Shown here in pieces: positions 7,906-15,127 of a stretch of DNA of 64,000 bases. Where the stretch lies: the NCBI RefSeq assembly GCF_014109825.1, contig NZ_CP059576.1:1163001-1227000 (forward strand). The letters are read 5' to 3'. The stretch's first letter is position 1. Each line of letters opens with the position of its first letter. This DNA is from Legionella sp. PC997 (GTDB taxonomy: Bacteria > Pseudomonadota > Gammaproteobacteria > Legionellales > Legionellaceae). The notes under the pieces were generated by a model. It was given only the letters and a program-made list of their open reading frames with translations, was not told where the DNA came from and made no database searches. The position numbers and the translations under genes are program-made.

Positions 7906-8193
7906 TTAAGCAGGTTCTACATTTAACATGTTCATGGCAATTTTGTCACTATCGATCTGATAATTTCCAAGAGCGATTTCAGTTTTAAAATATAAAACTC
8001 GAGCAGCATTGATTTCAGATACTTCCTTAATAGAGTTTTTTATTGCATCTAATTGTTTGGAGGTGTCACTTATACTAACAAATGAAGAAGGGTCTTCAAT
8101 CAAACTTTTAATTTGTTCTTGATGTTTTGTTTTTAATCGATTGTCTGCCTCTGGAGTTTTCACAGGAGCTGCATCACTGATTTGATTAAACAT
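7906..8193 (-). CDS. flgM: Anti-sigma-28 factor FlgM
   Basis: FlgM binds FliA (sigma-28) and blocks late flagellar transcription until it is exported through the finished hook-basal body. The 95-aa length is typical. The N-terminal half is polar and presumably disordered, fitting export. The C-terminal half carries the FliA-binding helices, including SDTSKQLDAIKNSIKEVSEINAARVLYFKTEIALGNYQIDSDKIAMNML, where the V-x-x-FK-x-I-x-x-G-Y-x-ID-x-x-KIA pattern is characteristic. The gene lies between flgA and flgN and has its own near-perfect FliA promoter upstream, which gives the usual negative feedback loop. Confidence 0.93.
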   Translation of the reverse strand: MFNQISDAAPVKTPEADNRLKTKHQEQIKSLIEDPSSFVSISDTSKQLDAIKNSIKEVSEINAARVLYFKTEIALGNYQIDSDKIAMNMLNVEPA

Positions 8194-8225
8194 AATTTAT
8201 CCTCAAGCAAGTTTGACTTCTAAAT

Positions 8226-8252
8226 GTATCGGCCGTTTTTTTAAAATCTTTA
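8226..8252 (-). promoter_or_regulatory. Sigma-28 (FliA) promoter of flgM-flgN
   Basis: On the minus strand TAAAGATT (8252-8245) is followed after exactly 11 bases by GCCGATAC (8233-8226). The enterobacterial FliA consensus is TAAAGTTT-N11-GCCGATAA, so each half differs by one base. Transcription would start near 8218, about 25 bases before the flgM ATG. Confidence 0.85.
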
Positions 8253-8279
8253 GTAAATTTTACTTAGTTGTTGATTTTT

Positions 8280-8981
8280 TTAGATAATAACATTCACTTT
8301 TTTTGCATCTGTAATTTGAGCTTCAATAATTTTTTTGGAAGAAAGATTACGCACTTTAATGGTTTCACCTAATGAACCATCTTCCATAGCCACACCATCC
8401 ATACTTATCATTAAATTATTATCATTGACTACAATAGAAACACGTTCTCCTTTATTAATCAATTTTGCTGCCTCAACATTATGAGGATTCAGCGGGCTAT
8501 TCGGTGAAATATTTTGTTTGCAGATTTGTCCTACTAATAAATCCTTTTCAGTGAAATAGCCTTTGTTCAATCGTTGCACATCCATTTCTGTTTGGTAAAT
8601 GTCATCTATAGTAAGTCGATTCCCTTTTATCAGGGCACGTTTTGCGACATAGATTCTTTTTAATACAGTTATTTTAACGGGAACATATAAGGACCAGTGA
8701 TTATCATTTTCTTGACATTTAATACCCATAGTATTTGTGCTTAAGATGGGAGTTTGATAGGGGTTAAAGACAACCAATTGATTTTCGGCACATGCTTTGA
8801 GATTTAAACGGGAATCAATTTTATCTGCTGTGACTCGAATTGTTCCTTCTTTATATGATGAAAGTTCATTCCGTATATGTTGTTCTATTTTATTCGTCAG
8901 TATATCAGGCGACTGTATTGCATCAGCATTTAATCCAGTGCTTGCAAAAAATAGTAAAACACTTAGTATGCACTTGTTCAC
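8280..8981 (-). CDS. flgA: Flagellar P-ring assembly chaperone FlgA
   Basis: FlgA is a periplasmic chaperone for P-ring (FlgI) assembly. The 233-aa product has a signal peptide (CILSVLLFFASTGLNADA, about residues 4-21). A SAF-type domain follows in the C-terminal half, with YVAKRALIKGNRLTIDDIYQTEMDV and LNKGYFTEKDLLVGQ. The ending, NLSSKKIIEAQITDAKKVNV, matches the usual V-R-N-x-x-S-x-K-x-x-x-x-V pattern of the family. The start is GTG 8981, with GAGGGA six bases upstream and a sigma-54 element placing the transcript start about 23 bases before it. It heads the flgA-flgM-flgN operon, with an 86-base gap to flgM that holds the second promoter. Confidence 0.92.
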   Translation of the reverse strand: MNKCILSVLLFFASTGLNADAIQSPDILTNKIEQHIRNELSSYKEGTIRVTADKIDSRLNLKACAENQLVVFNPYQTPILSTNTMGIKCQENDNHWSLYVPVKITVLKRIYVAKRALIKGNRLTIDDIYQTEMDVQRLNKGYFTEKDLLVGQICKQNISPNSPLNPHNVEAAKLINKGERVSIVVNDNNLMISMDGVAMEDGSLGETIKVRNLSSKKIIEAQITDAKKVNVII

Positions 8982-9014
8982 AAATAATCCCTCTTTGAGT
9001 AACTTGCGGTATGT

Positions 9015-9030
9015 TGCAAATATTGTGCCA
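9015..9030 (-). promoter_or_regulatory. Sigma-54 (RpoN) promoter of flgA
   Basis: The minus strand reads TGGCACAATATTTGCA, an exact match to the -24/-12 consensus TGGCAC-N5-TTGC. The GC of the -12 element is at 9017-9016, so transcription should begin near 9004, leaving a 5' leader of about 23 bases before the flgA GTG. In Legionella, class II flagellar genes are driven by RpoN with FleQ, which fits. Confidence 0.88.
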
Positions 9031-9052
9031 AATTTTTGGAGAATACTACATA

Positions 9053-9415
9053 ATGATTCGTTTCAATATTTACGTAATGATTTTACTAATATTTCAACTC
9101 CCTGCTTATGCAAATACTCATCATCCACAAGAGTTTTTGCAATCGATTAATGGTACCAAAAATGAAGGGGAACAAATCTATCATCATTTTTGTGCAAATT
9201 GTCATGCTAGTAAACCATTAATTCCCCTAGGTGCACCAAGAATTGGCGAAGAAGCAGATTGGAAACTGCGTTTAAAACAAGGGATGAGCGTCCTTTTTAA
9301 GCATACGGATGAGGGGTTCAACGCAATGCCTGCACGAGGTGGATGCTTTGAATGTACTGACAAACAGTTAATGAAAGCTATTCGATTTATATTACCAAAG
9401 CAATCAAAAAAATAG
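9053..9415 (+). CDS. Small periplasmic c-type cytochrome (c5-like)
   Basis: The start is ATG 9053, which has GGAGAA at the right distance and begins a proper signal peptide (MIRFNIYVMILLIFQLPAYA). An in-frame ATG at 9011 would place its start inside the flgA sigma-54 promoter region and is unlikely. The 120-aa product has one heme-binding CANCH motif (CxxCH). A likely axial Met is in GFNAMPARGG, and CFECTDKQLMKAIRFIL matches the c5/c555 family, including the extra Cys pair that can form a disulfide. It probably shuttles electrons to a terminal oxidase. It is divergent from flgA and otherwise isolated, so the partner is unknown. Confidence 0.88.
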   Translation: MIRFNIYVMILLIFQLPAYANTHHPQEFLQSINGTKNEGEQIYHHFCANCHASKPLIPLGAPRIGEEADWKLRLKQGMSVLFKHTDEGFNAMPARGGCFECTDKQLMKAIRFILPKQSKK

Positions 9416-9530
9416 TCATTTAACAATCTTTAAGCTCATAAAAAAAACACTGTGTAAAAAATATTTATAAAAAACACTAAACCTATTTTTAAATCTCCCG
9501 ATAAATAAGAAAAAAAGAGGGAGAAATAAA

Positions 9531-10088
9531 GTGAAAAAATATCTAGTGTTGGTGCCAGTGTGTGCTTTAGCAACATCCTGTGTTTCCATGGATAGGTCAG
9601 TCCCTGTAGTTGACGATGCTGGTTACACTCATTATACGATGAGTATGCAATCAGACCATAAGGGCTCAAATTACTTTCCTATGAAAAGACCAGCAACAGG
9701 AAAAAAAGTCATTGTATTTGACCCTAAAGCCACAGCATGGGCAGCTTATGACAAAGAAGGTAACAGGGTAAATACCGGAAGTGCTTCTGGGGGTAAGGAT
9801 TTCTGCGAGGATGCAGGTAAACCCTGTCGTACTGTGACTGGGACATTCAGTGTTTATTCTAAAAAAGGTGAAGACTGTACTTCCAGTATTTATCCATTAG
9901 AAACAAATGGCGGGGCAAGAATGCCATACTGTATGCATTTCCATGGAGGATATTCAATTCATGCAGCGTACGAAGTACCTAACTACAACGCAAGCCATGG
10001 TTGCATCCGTGTTTTACCCAGTGCTGCAAAATGGTTAAACCAAGATTTTGCTGATATTGGTACAACAGTGATTGTTAAGCCCTACTAA
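9531..10088 (+). CDS. L,D-transpeptidase (YkuD/ErfK) lipoprotein
   Basis: The 185-aa product starts at GTG 9531 behind GAGGGAGAA. The N-terminus MKKYLVLVPVCALATSC ends in a lipobox-like TSC, so it is probably a lipoprotein. The YkuD domain follows from about residue 55, with the catalytic signature HFHGGYSIHAAYEVP...SHGCIRVLPSAAKWL. His, Gly, Cys and Arg of the H-x14-17-[ST]HGCIR motif are intact. Such enzymes form 3-3 peptidoglycan cross-links or attach proteins to peptidoglycan in the periplasm. The EnhA group in Legionella has the same domain and has been linked to host-cell entry, but I cannot say this is a member. A clear terminator follows, so it is monocistronic. Confidence 0.9.
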   Translation: MKKYLVLVPVCALATSCVSMDRSVPVVDDAGYTHYTMSMQSDHKGSNYFPMKRPATGKKVIVFDPKATAWAAYDKEGNRVNTGSASGGKDFCEDAGKPCRTVTGTFSVYSKKGEDCTSSIYPLETNGGARMPYCMHFHGGYSIHAAYEVPNYNASHGCIRVLPSAAKWLNQDFADIGTTVIVKPY

Positions 10089-10111
10089 TCAACGGGATAA
10101 TCTCCACTACT

Positions 10112-10135
10112 GCCCTGCGTTAAGCAGGGCTTTTT
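10112..10135 (+). terminator. Rho-independent terminator of the L,D-transpeptidase gene
   Basis: GCCCTGC (10112-10118) pairs with GCAGGGC (10124-10130) around GTTAA, and five T follow directly. It lies 24 bases past the stop codon. Confidence 0.92.
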
Positions 10136-10251
10136 CATTTATATTTTTCAATTCTTTTGTTATAAATTCATTCATTTTTGCTGACTAATAACTTGATAAT
10201 AAGAGAATCGCAATTTACTATCGTGTTTTTTGAACCTGGATGCATGCCCTT

Positions 10252-11016
10252 ATGATTCTTTGTATTGATGTTGGAAATTCTCATATCTACGGCGGTGTTT
10301 TTGCTGGAGAAGAGATAAAGCTTCGTTTTCGTCATACTTCTACAGTAAGTACCTCTGATGAATTAGGCATCTTTTTGAAAAGTGTTTTAAGAGAAAATAA
10401 TTGTTCTCCGGAGGCAATTAAACAAATTGGCATTTGTTCTGTAGTTCCTCAAATTGATTATTCATTGCGTTCAGCGTGTGTTAAATATTTTTCTATAGAT
10501 CCTTTTTTATTGCAGGCGGGAGTTAAAACGGGCCTTAATATCAAATATCGTAATCCTATAGAAGTGGGAGCCGACCGAATTGCCAATGCAATTGCCGCAA
10601 CGCATAGCCATCCAAACCAAAATGTGATTGTTATTGATTTTGGCACTGCCACTACTTTTTGTGTTATTAGTGCTCAAAAAGCTTATATGGGCGGTGCGAT
10701 TCTGCCTGGGGTGAGACTTTCCGTTGATGCTTTATCAAAAAATACAGCTAAATTACCCGCTGTAGAAATCATTAAAACTGAAAATTCAGTGGGACGTTCG
10801 ACTATAGAAAGTATTCAATCTGGTGTTTATTATGGTGCAATTGGCGCTTGCCGCGAATTGATCCAACGCCTAAATCAGGAGGCTTTTGGTGCAGAAAAAG
10901 CATTGGTATTAGCAACAGGTGGTTTTGCTTCTTTATTTGAAAAACAAGGTTTGTATGATCATTTAGTTCCTGACTTGGTCCTGCAAGGGATAAGATTAGC
11001 AGCCTTGATGAATTAA
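10252..11016 (+). CDS. coaX: Type III pantothenate kinase CoaX
   Basis: CoaX phosphorylates pantothenate in the first step of coenzyme A synthesis and is unrelated to the PanK type I of E. coli. ATG 10252 gives the canonical beginning MILCIDVGNSHIYGG with the phosphate-1 motif DVGNS; an in-frame ATG 12 bases earlier would add MHAL and is less likely. Other ASKHA signatures are present: EVGADRIANAIAA, the phosphate-2 motif VIDFGTATTFCVI, GGAILPGVRLSVDAL and ATGGFASLF. The 254-aa length is normal. From memory the sequence is very close to L. pneumophila CoaX, which supports the genus assignment. It lies upstream of the mraZ cluster but is separated by more than 400 bases. Confidence 0.95.
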   Translation: MILCIDVGNSHIYGGVFAGEEIKLRFRHTSTVSTSDELGIFLKSVLRENNCSPEAIKQIGICSVVPQIDYSLRSACVKYFSIDPFLLQAGVKTGLNIKYRNPIEVGADRIANAIAATHSHPNQNVIVIDFGTATTFCVISAQKAYMGGAILPGVRLSVDALSKNTAKLPAVEIIKTENSVGRSTIESIQSGVYYGAIGACRELIQRLNQEAFGAEKALVLATGGFASLFEKQGLYDHLVPDLVLQGIRLAALMN

Positions 11017-11341
11017 TAAATTTATTATGATTTTATTATCAAACTTTCTGGTTTCGCTTTTGTAAAGTTCTGAGATTCGAGATCAAAAAACTTATAATAC
11101 GAACTTATAACAATACGGCTTGTAACCTAAACTCATTTCGAATCACTTCTAAGTTAAATCGCATGTTTGTGGTCTCTTTTTTAAGAAATCCTTCCTAATT
11201 TTCTGCGTAATTAAATAATACCAGGAAGACAGTCATGACGTTTTAAATTCAATAGATGTTTATAATTTATCTATATAAATCAAATTTTAATCATTCGTTG
11301 CCTAATCCATAAATAAATTAGTTAAAAAGAGGTTTTTTATC

Positions 11342-11369
11342 TTGACGCATGGAGAAATGTGTTTCTATA
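11342..11369 (+). promoter_or_regulatory. Probable sigma-70 promoter of the dcw cluster
   Basis: TTGACG (11342-11347) is followed after 16 bases by TCTATA (11364-11369). A shifted reading of the -10 gives TATAGT with an 18-base spacer. Transcription would begin near 11376, in the middle of the GTGG-box array. Confidence 0.55.
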
Positions 11370-11416
11370 GTGTAGAAAAGTGGGGTAAAATAATAAAAAA
11401 GTGGAGAATTGTGGAA
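11349..11416 (+). promoter_or_regulatory. Phased GTGG-type boxes, candidate MraZ operator
   Basis: Six related hexamers begin at 11349 (ATGGAG), 11359 (GTGTTT), 11370 (GTGTAG), 11380 (GTGGGG), 11401 (GTGGAG) and 11411 (GTGGAA). The spacings of 10, 11, 10, 21 and 10 bases put them on one face of the helix. MraZ of E. coli represses its own operon by binding TGGG-type direct repeats about 10 bases apart beside the promoter. The match here is in position, spacing and core, so I infer autoregulation. Confidence 0.6.
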
Positions 11417-11444
11417 GGAGAAAAACTTCCACATAAAAAAAACA

Positions 11445-11903
11445 ATGTTTCGTGGAATAAATGCCATCACTATTGATACTAAAGGGCGCTTAGCAATCCC
11501 AACGCGTTATCGATCTGCGCTGGGTGCTGAAGAAAAAATCCCTTTAGTGGTGACTATCGATACGGAAGAAACATGTTTATTGCTCTATACCGCGGCTCAA
11601 TGGCAGATAATTGAAGATAATTTGCAGAAACTGCCCAGTTTTAATGCTGCAGCCCGAAGAATACAACGGTTATTGATTGGACATGCGACAGATGTCGAAT
11701 TAGATGCGAATGGACGGGTACTTTTGCCCACAGTTTTAAGAAATTATGCACAGTTGGAAAAAGATGTAGTGATGATAGGTCAAGGAAATAAATTTGAAGT
11801 ATGGAATAAGGATATCTGGGAAGCCCGACGTGAACAATGGTTGGCTGAGGAAAGTTCCGGTACTAGCGGATTACCCGATGAAATGAAAACGTTTTCTTTG
11901 TAA
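11445..11903 (+). CDS. mraZ: Transcriptional regulator MraZ
   Basis: MraZ is the DNA-binding autoregulator of the division/cell-wall cluster and consists of two AbrB-like repeats. The 152-aa protein begins [23 protein letters not shown], the first DxKGR repeat. The second is [19 protein letters not shown], with the DxxGR signature. ATG 11445 gives the family N-terminus; a TTG at 11409 would add 12 unsupported residues. The nearest good Shine-Dalgarno (AAGGAG at 11415-11420) is 24 bases from this ATG, an unusually long distance. Translation initiation may therefore be weak, or an intervening non-ATG codon may be used. It overlaps rsmH by one base (TAATG). Confidence 0.93.
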   Translation: MFRGINAITIDTKGRLAIPTRYRSALGAEEKIPLVVTIDTEETCLLLYTAAQWQIIEDNLQKLPSFNAAARRIQRLLIGHATDVELDANGRVLLPTVLRNYAQLEKDVVMIGQGNKFEVWNKDIWEARREQWLAEESSGTSGLPDEMKTFSL

Positions 11904-12841
11904 TGGAAACAAAAATGGCAATGCATCAATCTGTATTACTTCATGAATCCATAGATGGCTTGGCAATTAAAAGCGGAGGCATCTATTTTGACGGTACTTT
12001 TGGCCGTGGAGGTCATAGTCGAGAAATTTTGCGTCATTTAAACGAACAAGGTCGTTTATATGCCATAGATAAAGATTTAGAAGCAATTGCATATGCCTCC
12101 GAACATTTTGGCCAAGATAAGCGTTTTCATATATTTCAAGGTTCCTTTGCAAAAATTGAAGCGTTTGCTAGCGAGGCTGGGGTGTTGGGAAAAGTAGATG
12201 GTATTTTGCTGGATTTAGGGGTGTCTTCACCACAATTGGATAATCCAGAAAGAGGTTTTAGTTTTATGCAGCAAGGACCATTGGATATGCGTATGGATTT
12301 ATCTCAACCAATGAGTGCAGCACGATTTGTTAATGAAGCCGAAGCAGAGGAAATGGCTTCAGTTTTCAGATTATATGGTGAAGAACGTTTTGCAGGTCGT
12401 ATTGCCAAGGCAATTGTTGCTGCCAGAAATGTAGCTCCTATTAACACAACTTTGCAATTGGCCGAAATTGTAAAAGAAGCAAATCCCAAATGGGAAAAAC
12501 ACAAACATCCAGCAACACGAGTGTTCCAAGCGATAAGAATTTATATAAATCAAGAGTTAAATGATTTAAAGAGCTGTCTAGAACAATGTCTAAATGTTCT
12601 AGCTCCTAAAGGCAGGTTGGCAGTGATTAGTTTTCACTCCCTGGAGGATCGCATAGTAAAACAATTTATGCGTGATAAAGAAGAAGGAGACAAGCCCCCC
12701 CCTGAGGTGCCCATTCGTTATGAAGCATTAAAAACTAATTTTAAAAGAATAGGTAAGGCGATTATGCCAAAAGAAGTTGAAGTTAAAGAGAATGTTAGAT
12801 CTCGAAGTGCTGTACTTAGAATAGGGGAGAAATTAGCATGA
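11903..12841 (+). CDS. rsmH: 16S rRNA m4C1402 methyltransferase RsmH (MraW)
   Basis: RsmH N4-methylates C1402 in the ribosomal P site. The 312-aa product carries the SAM-binding motif [16 protein letters not shown] near residue 27, [19 protein letters not shown], and the catalytic [10 protein letters not shown] near residue 245; all are diagnostic. The first ATG (11903) overlaps the mraZ stop, and a later Met ([12 protein letters not shown], residue 5) is closer to the usual family start. Translational coupling with mraZ favours the first. It overlaps ftsL by four bases (ATGA). Confidence 0.96.
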   Translation: METKMAMHQSVLLHESIDGLAIKSGGIYFDGTFGRGGHSREILRHLNEQGRLYAIDKDLEAIAYASEHFGQDKRFHIFQGSFAKIEAFASEAGVLGKVDGILLDLGVSSPQLDNPERGFSFMQQGPLDMRMDLSQPMSAARFVNEAEAEEMASVFRLYGEERFAGRIAKAIVAARNVAPINTTLQLAEIVKEANPKWEKHKHPATRVFQAIRIYINQELNDLKSCLEQCLNVLAPKGRLAVISFHSLEDRIVKQFMRDKEEGDKPPPEVPIRYEALKTNFKRIGKAIMPKEVEVKENVRSRSAVLRIGEKLA

Positions 12842-13179
12842 ACGCTGCAGCGAAAGTAATCAATCAAGGTACCTTATTTAATGGTCAACTAGCTGATATG
12901 CATATGTCAAAATCATTATACATGCTGATTATATTATTAGTTGCTGTGTTAGTGAGTGCTTTGGCTGTTGTATACAGTACCAATTCTTACCGAGTGACTT
13001 TAAGTAAAGTAGAACAACAAGAACAGTTAACACACTATTTACAGCTGCAATGGGGGCAATTACTCTTAGAACAAGCAAGTCTAGCTACACCAGCGCGAGT
13101 TGAAGAATTAGCTACTGGAAAATTACAAATGGTTTTACCAACATCCACAAATACGTATTGGTTACAAGCACAGCAGTAG
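12838..13179 (+). CDS. ftsL: Cell division protein FtsL
   Basis: FtsL is a bitopic inner-membrane protein that joins FtsB and FtsQ and activates the FtsW-FtsI synthase. The 113-aa product has a cytoplasmic tail, one membrane helix ([21 protein letters not shown], about residues 26-46) and a periplasmic leucine-zipper-like part ([38 protein letters not shown]). Position between rsmH and ftsI, with a four-base overlap of rsmH, makes the identification secure despite low sequence conservation in this family. Confidence 0.92.
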   Translation: MNAAAKVINQGTLFNGQLADMHMSKSLYMLIILLVAVLVSALAVVYSTNSYRVTLSKVEQQEQLTHYLQLQWGQLLLEQASLATPARVEELATGKLQMVLPTSTNTYWLQAQQ

Positions 13180-13227
13180 AAGTTTTGGTTTTAAACGAGT
13201 ACCATTGCCATTTAGTTTTAGTGTAAC

Positions 13228-13309
13228 GTAGCCTGGGTGTAGCAAGGTGGTAACCTGGGAGTTTTTGTGAATCAAACCCAGGTTATGGCATAGCCTTCAT
13301 CCTGGCTAC
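13228..13309. repeat. Dispersed palindromic repeat, copy 4
   Basis: This intergenic copy begins GTAGCCTGGGTGTAGCAAGG and ends CCTGGCTAC, with internal AACCTGGGAG and AACCCAGGTT that also pair. It separates ftsL from ftsI, genes that overlap or nearly touch in most relatives. Confidence 0.65.
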
Positions 13310-13324
13310 AGATGGATAGTATCC

Positions 13325-14995
13325 ATGAAAAACTCAACTCATTTAAACAGACTGATTGTAGTATCTACCTTTTTTTCTTTGATTTTACTCATTTTGATTT
13401 GGCGGATGGTGGATCTCACTGTGTTGCATCGCCAATTTCTCCAAGGACAAGGTAATGCCCGAAGTTTGCGTGTTGTAGATATTCCTGCACATCGAGGGAT
13501 GATCATGGATAGGAATGGTACCCCTTTAGCAATCAGTACCCCTGTAGAATCAGTATGGGTAAATCCAAAGGAGTTTTCACCTGACAAAGAACAATTTATG
13601 TCTCTAGCTGAATATTTGAGTTTGACGCCTCAGCAATTAAGTAGAAAAATAGTAGATGCAGAGAAAAAAGAATTGGAATTTCTTTACTTACAAAGACAAT
13701 TACCTCCTCCCTTGGCTAAAAAAATAAAAACGCTAAAAATCCCAGGTGTTAATTTTCAAAAAGAATTCAAACGTTATTATCCTGATTCGGATAGTATTTC
13801 CCAGTTAATTGGATTTACCAATGTCGATGATCAAGGTTTGGAAGGAATTGAGCTTGCTTATCAAGATTGGTTAAAGGGTGTTGTTGGTAAAAAAAGAGTA
13901 ATTAAAGACCGTTTAGGCCGAATTATTGAAGAATTGGGTGTCATAAAACAGCCACGACCCGGACGGGATATGGCTTTGAGTATTGATAGGCGTTTACAAT
14001 ATTTAGCATACAGTGAATTAAATAAAACCGTCGAAGAATTTGCTGCAAAATCGGGTTCTGTGGTCGTAGTTGATACAGAAAATGGTGAAATTCTGGCTAT
14101 GGCTAACGTCCCCTCCTATAATCCGAATTCGCGAGGGCATTACGATAAAGATACCTATAGAAATAGGGCAGTTACGGATACCTTTGAACCCGGTTCTGTT
14201 ATTAAAACGTTTAGTATCGCCAGTGCCTTAGAAACGGGTTTATTTACACCGTCTACGATTATAGATACAAATCCGAGTTGGATGAGTGTTCAAGGGCGTA
14301 CAGTTCGCGATATTCATAATTATGGGGTCCTCGATGTAACGGGTGTATTGCAACACTCAAGTAACGTAGGGGTTACGAAGATGGTTTTAGCAAGTCCTCC
14401 AGAACAATTGATTGGATTACTGCAACGCTGTGGTTTTGGACAACGAACTGAAAGTACTTATCCTGGAGAGAGTGAGGGAGGAATTGTTAGTGTTAAAGAT
14501 GCAAAACCTTTTGTATTAGCTACATTAAGCTTTGGTTATGGATTGTCAGTTACAGCATTGCAATTAGCTAAAGCAAACATGGTTTTTGCAAATCAAGGTA
14601 AGTTGATTCCAGTCACGTTACTCCATAATGATCCACCAACTCCAGGCGTGCAGGTAATGAAACCTGAAACAGCGCAACAAGTATTGTCTATGATGGAAGC
14701 AGTTTTAGGAAAAGATGGTACGGGAAAAGCAGCAAGGGTACCCGGTTATCGGGTAGCAGGTAAAACCGGTACCGCAAGAGTAGCAGGAAAGGATGGTTAT
14801 AAAGACCGAAAATATACTGCGAGTTTTATAGGTATTGCACCGGTATCAAAACCTAAGTTTGTTGTAGTGGTAATCATTCATGAACCTTCCCGTAAAGGTT
14901 ATTATGCTGCAGCAGTTGCCGCTCCCTTGTTTGCTAAAGTGATGTCGGGAGCCTTGCGTTTGTTTAATATACCTACTGATGAGTTGGTAGGTTAA
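13325..14995 (+). CDS. ftsI: Peptidoglycan D,D-transpeptidase FtsI (PBP3)
   Basis: FtsI cross-links septal peptidoglycan in complex with FtsW. The 556-aa length is normal. There is one N-terminal membrane helix (LIVVSTFFSLILLILIWRMV, residues 9-28). The pedestal domain contains RGMIMDRNGTPLA, and the transpeptidase domain has the catalytic Ser-x-x-Lys in FEPGSVIKTF, Ser-x-Asn in HSSNVG and KTGTA. Enough family motifs are intact that activity is expected. It starts at ATG 13325 right after a repeat copy and precedes murE. Confidence 0.97.
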   Translation: MKNSTHLNRLIVVSTFFSLILLILIWRMVDLTVLHRQFLQGQGNARSLRVVDIPAHRGMIMDRNGTPLAISTPVESVWVNPKEFSPDKEQFMSLAEYLSLTPQQLSRKIVDAEKKELEFLYLQRQLPPPLAKKIKTLKIPGVNFQKEFKRYYPDSDSISQLIGFTNVDDQGLEGIELAYQDWLKGVVGKKRVIKDRLGRIIEELGVIKQPRPGRDMALSIDRRLQYLAYSELNKTVEEFAAKSGSVVVVDTENGEILAMANVPSYNPNSRGHYDKDTYRNRAVTDTFEPGSVIKTFSIASALETGLFTPSTIIDTNPSWMSVQGRTVRDIHNYGVLDVTGVLQHSSNVGVTKMVLASPPEQLIGLLQRCGFGQRTESTYPGESEGGIVSVKDAKPFVLATLSFGYGLSVTALQLAKANMVFANQGKLIPVTLLHNDPPTPGVQVMKPETAQQVLSMMEAVLGKDGTGKAARVPGYRVAGKTGTARVAGKDGYKDRKYTASFIGIAPVSKPKFVVVVIIHEPSRKGYYAAAVAAPLFAKVMSGALRLFNIPTDELVG

Positions 14996-15029
14996 ATTCG
15001 ACTTTAACCGGTCTTTGTAAATAACAGTT

Positions 15030-15100
15030 TAGCTGAAGCGTAGCGGAAACCGGAATGTTGTATGCCTAGCCTAGGTTTTGCTACGTTTGCACCCTGGCTA
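15030..15100. repeat. Dispersed palindromic repeat, copy 5 (degenerate)
   Basis: The segment runs from TAGCTGAAGCGTAGCGGAAA through GCCTAGCCTAGG to TTTGCACCCTGGCTA. It lies between ftsI and murE and contains an in-frame ATG at 15062 that falsely extends murE. Confidence 0.55.
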
Positions 15101-15127
15101 TTTTTTAGAACTACTAGGAACCTGGTG

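Larger units (their letters stand above)
11017..11444. other. Long leader between coaX and mraZ, with promoter and operator
   Basis: These 428 bases contain no ORF of note. The left 300 bases are AT-rich with no strong hairpin or repeat copy. The right 100 bases hold the mraZ promoter and the GTGG-box array annotated separately. Confidence 0.6.

Noticed and set aside
11409..11444. TTG 11409 as start of mraZ
   Set aside because: It falls inside the GTGG-box array before the Shine-Dalgarno and adds residues absent from the MraZ family; the standard start MFRG is at 11445.
15062..15127. In-frame ATG giving murE a 22-residue N-terminal extension
   Set aside because: It lies inside a dispersed repeat copy, lacks a ribosome binding site, and the internal ATG 15128 has AGGA eight bases upstream and the family N-terminus.
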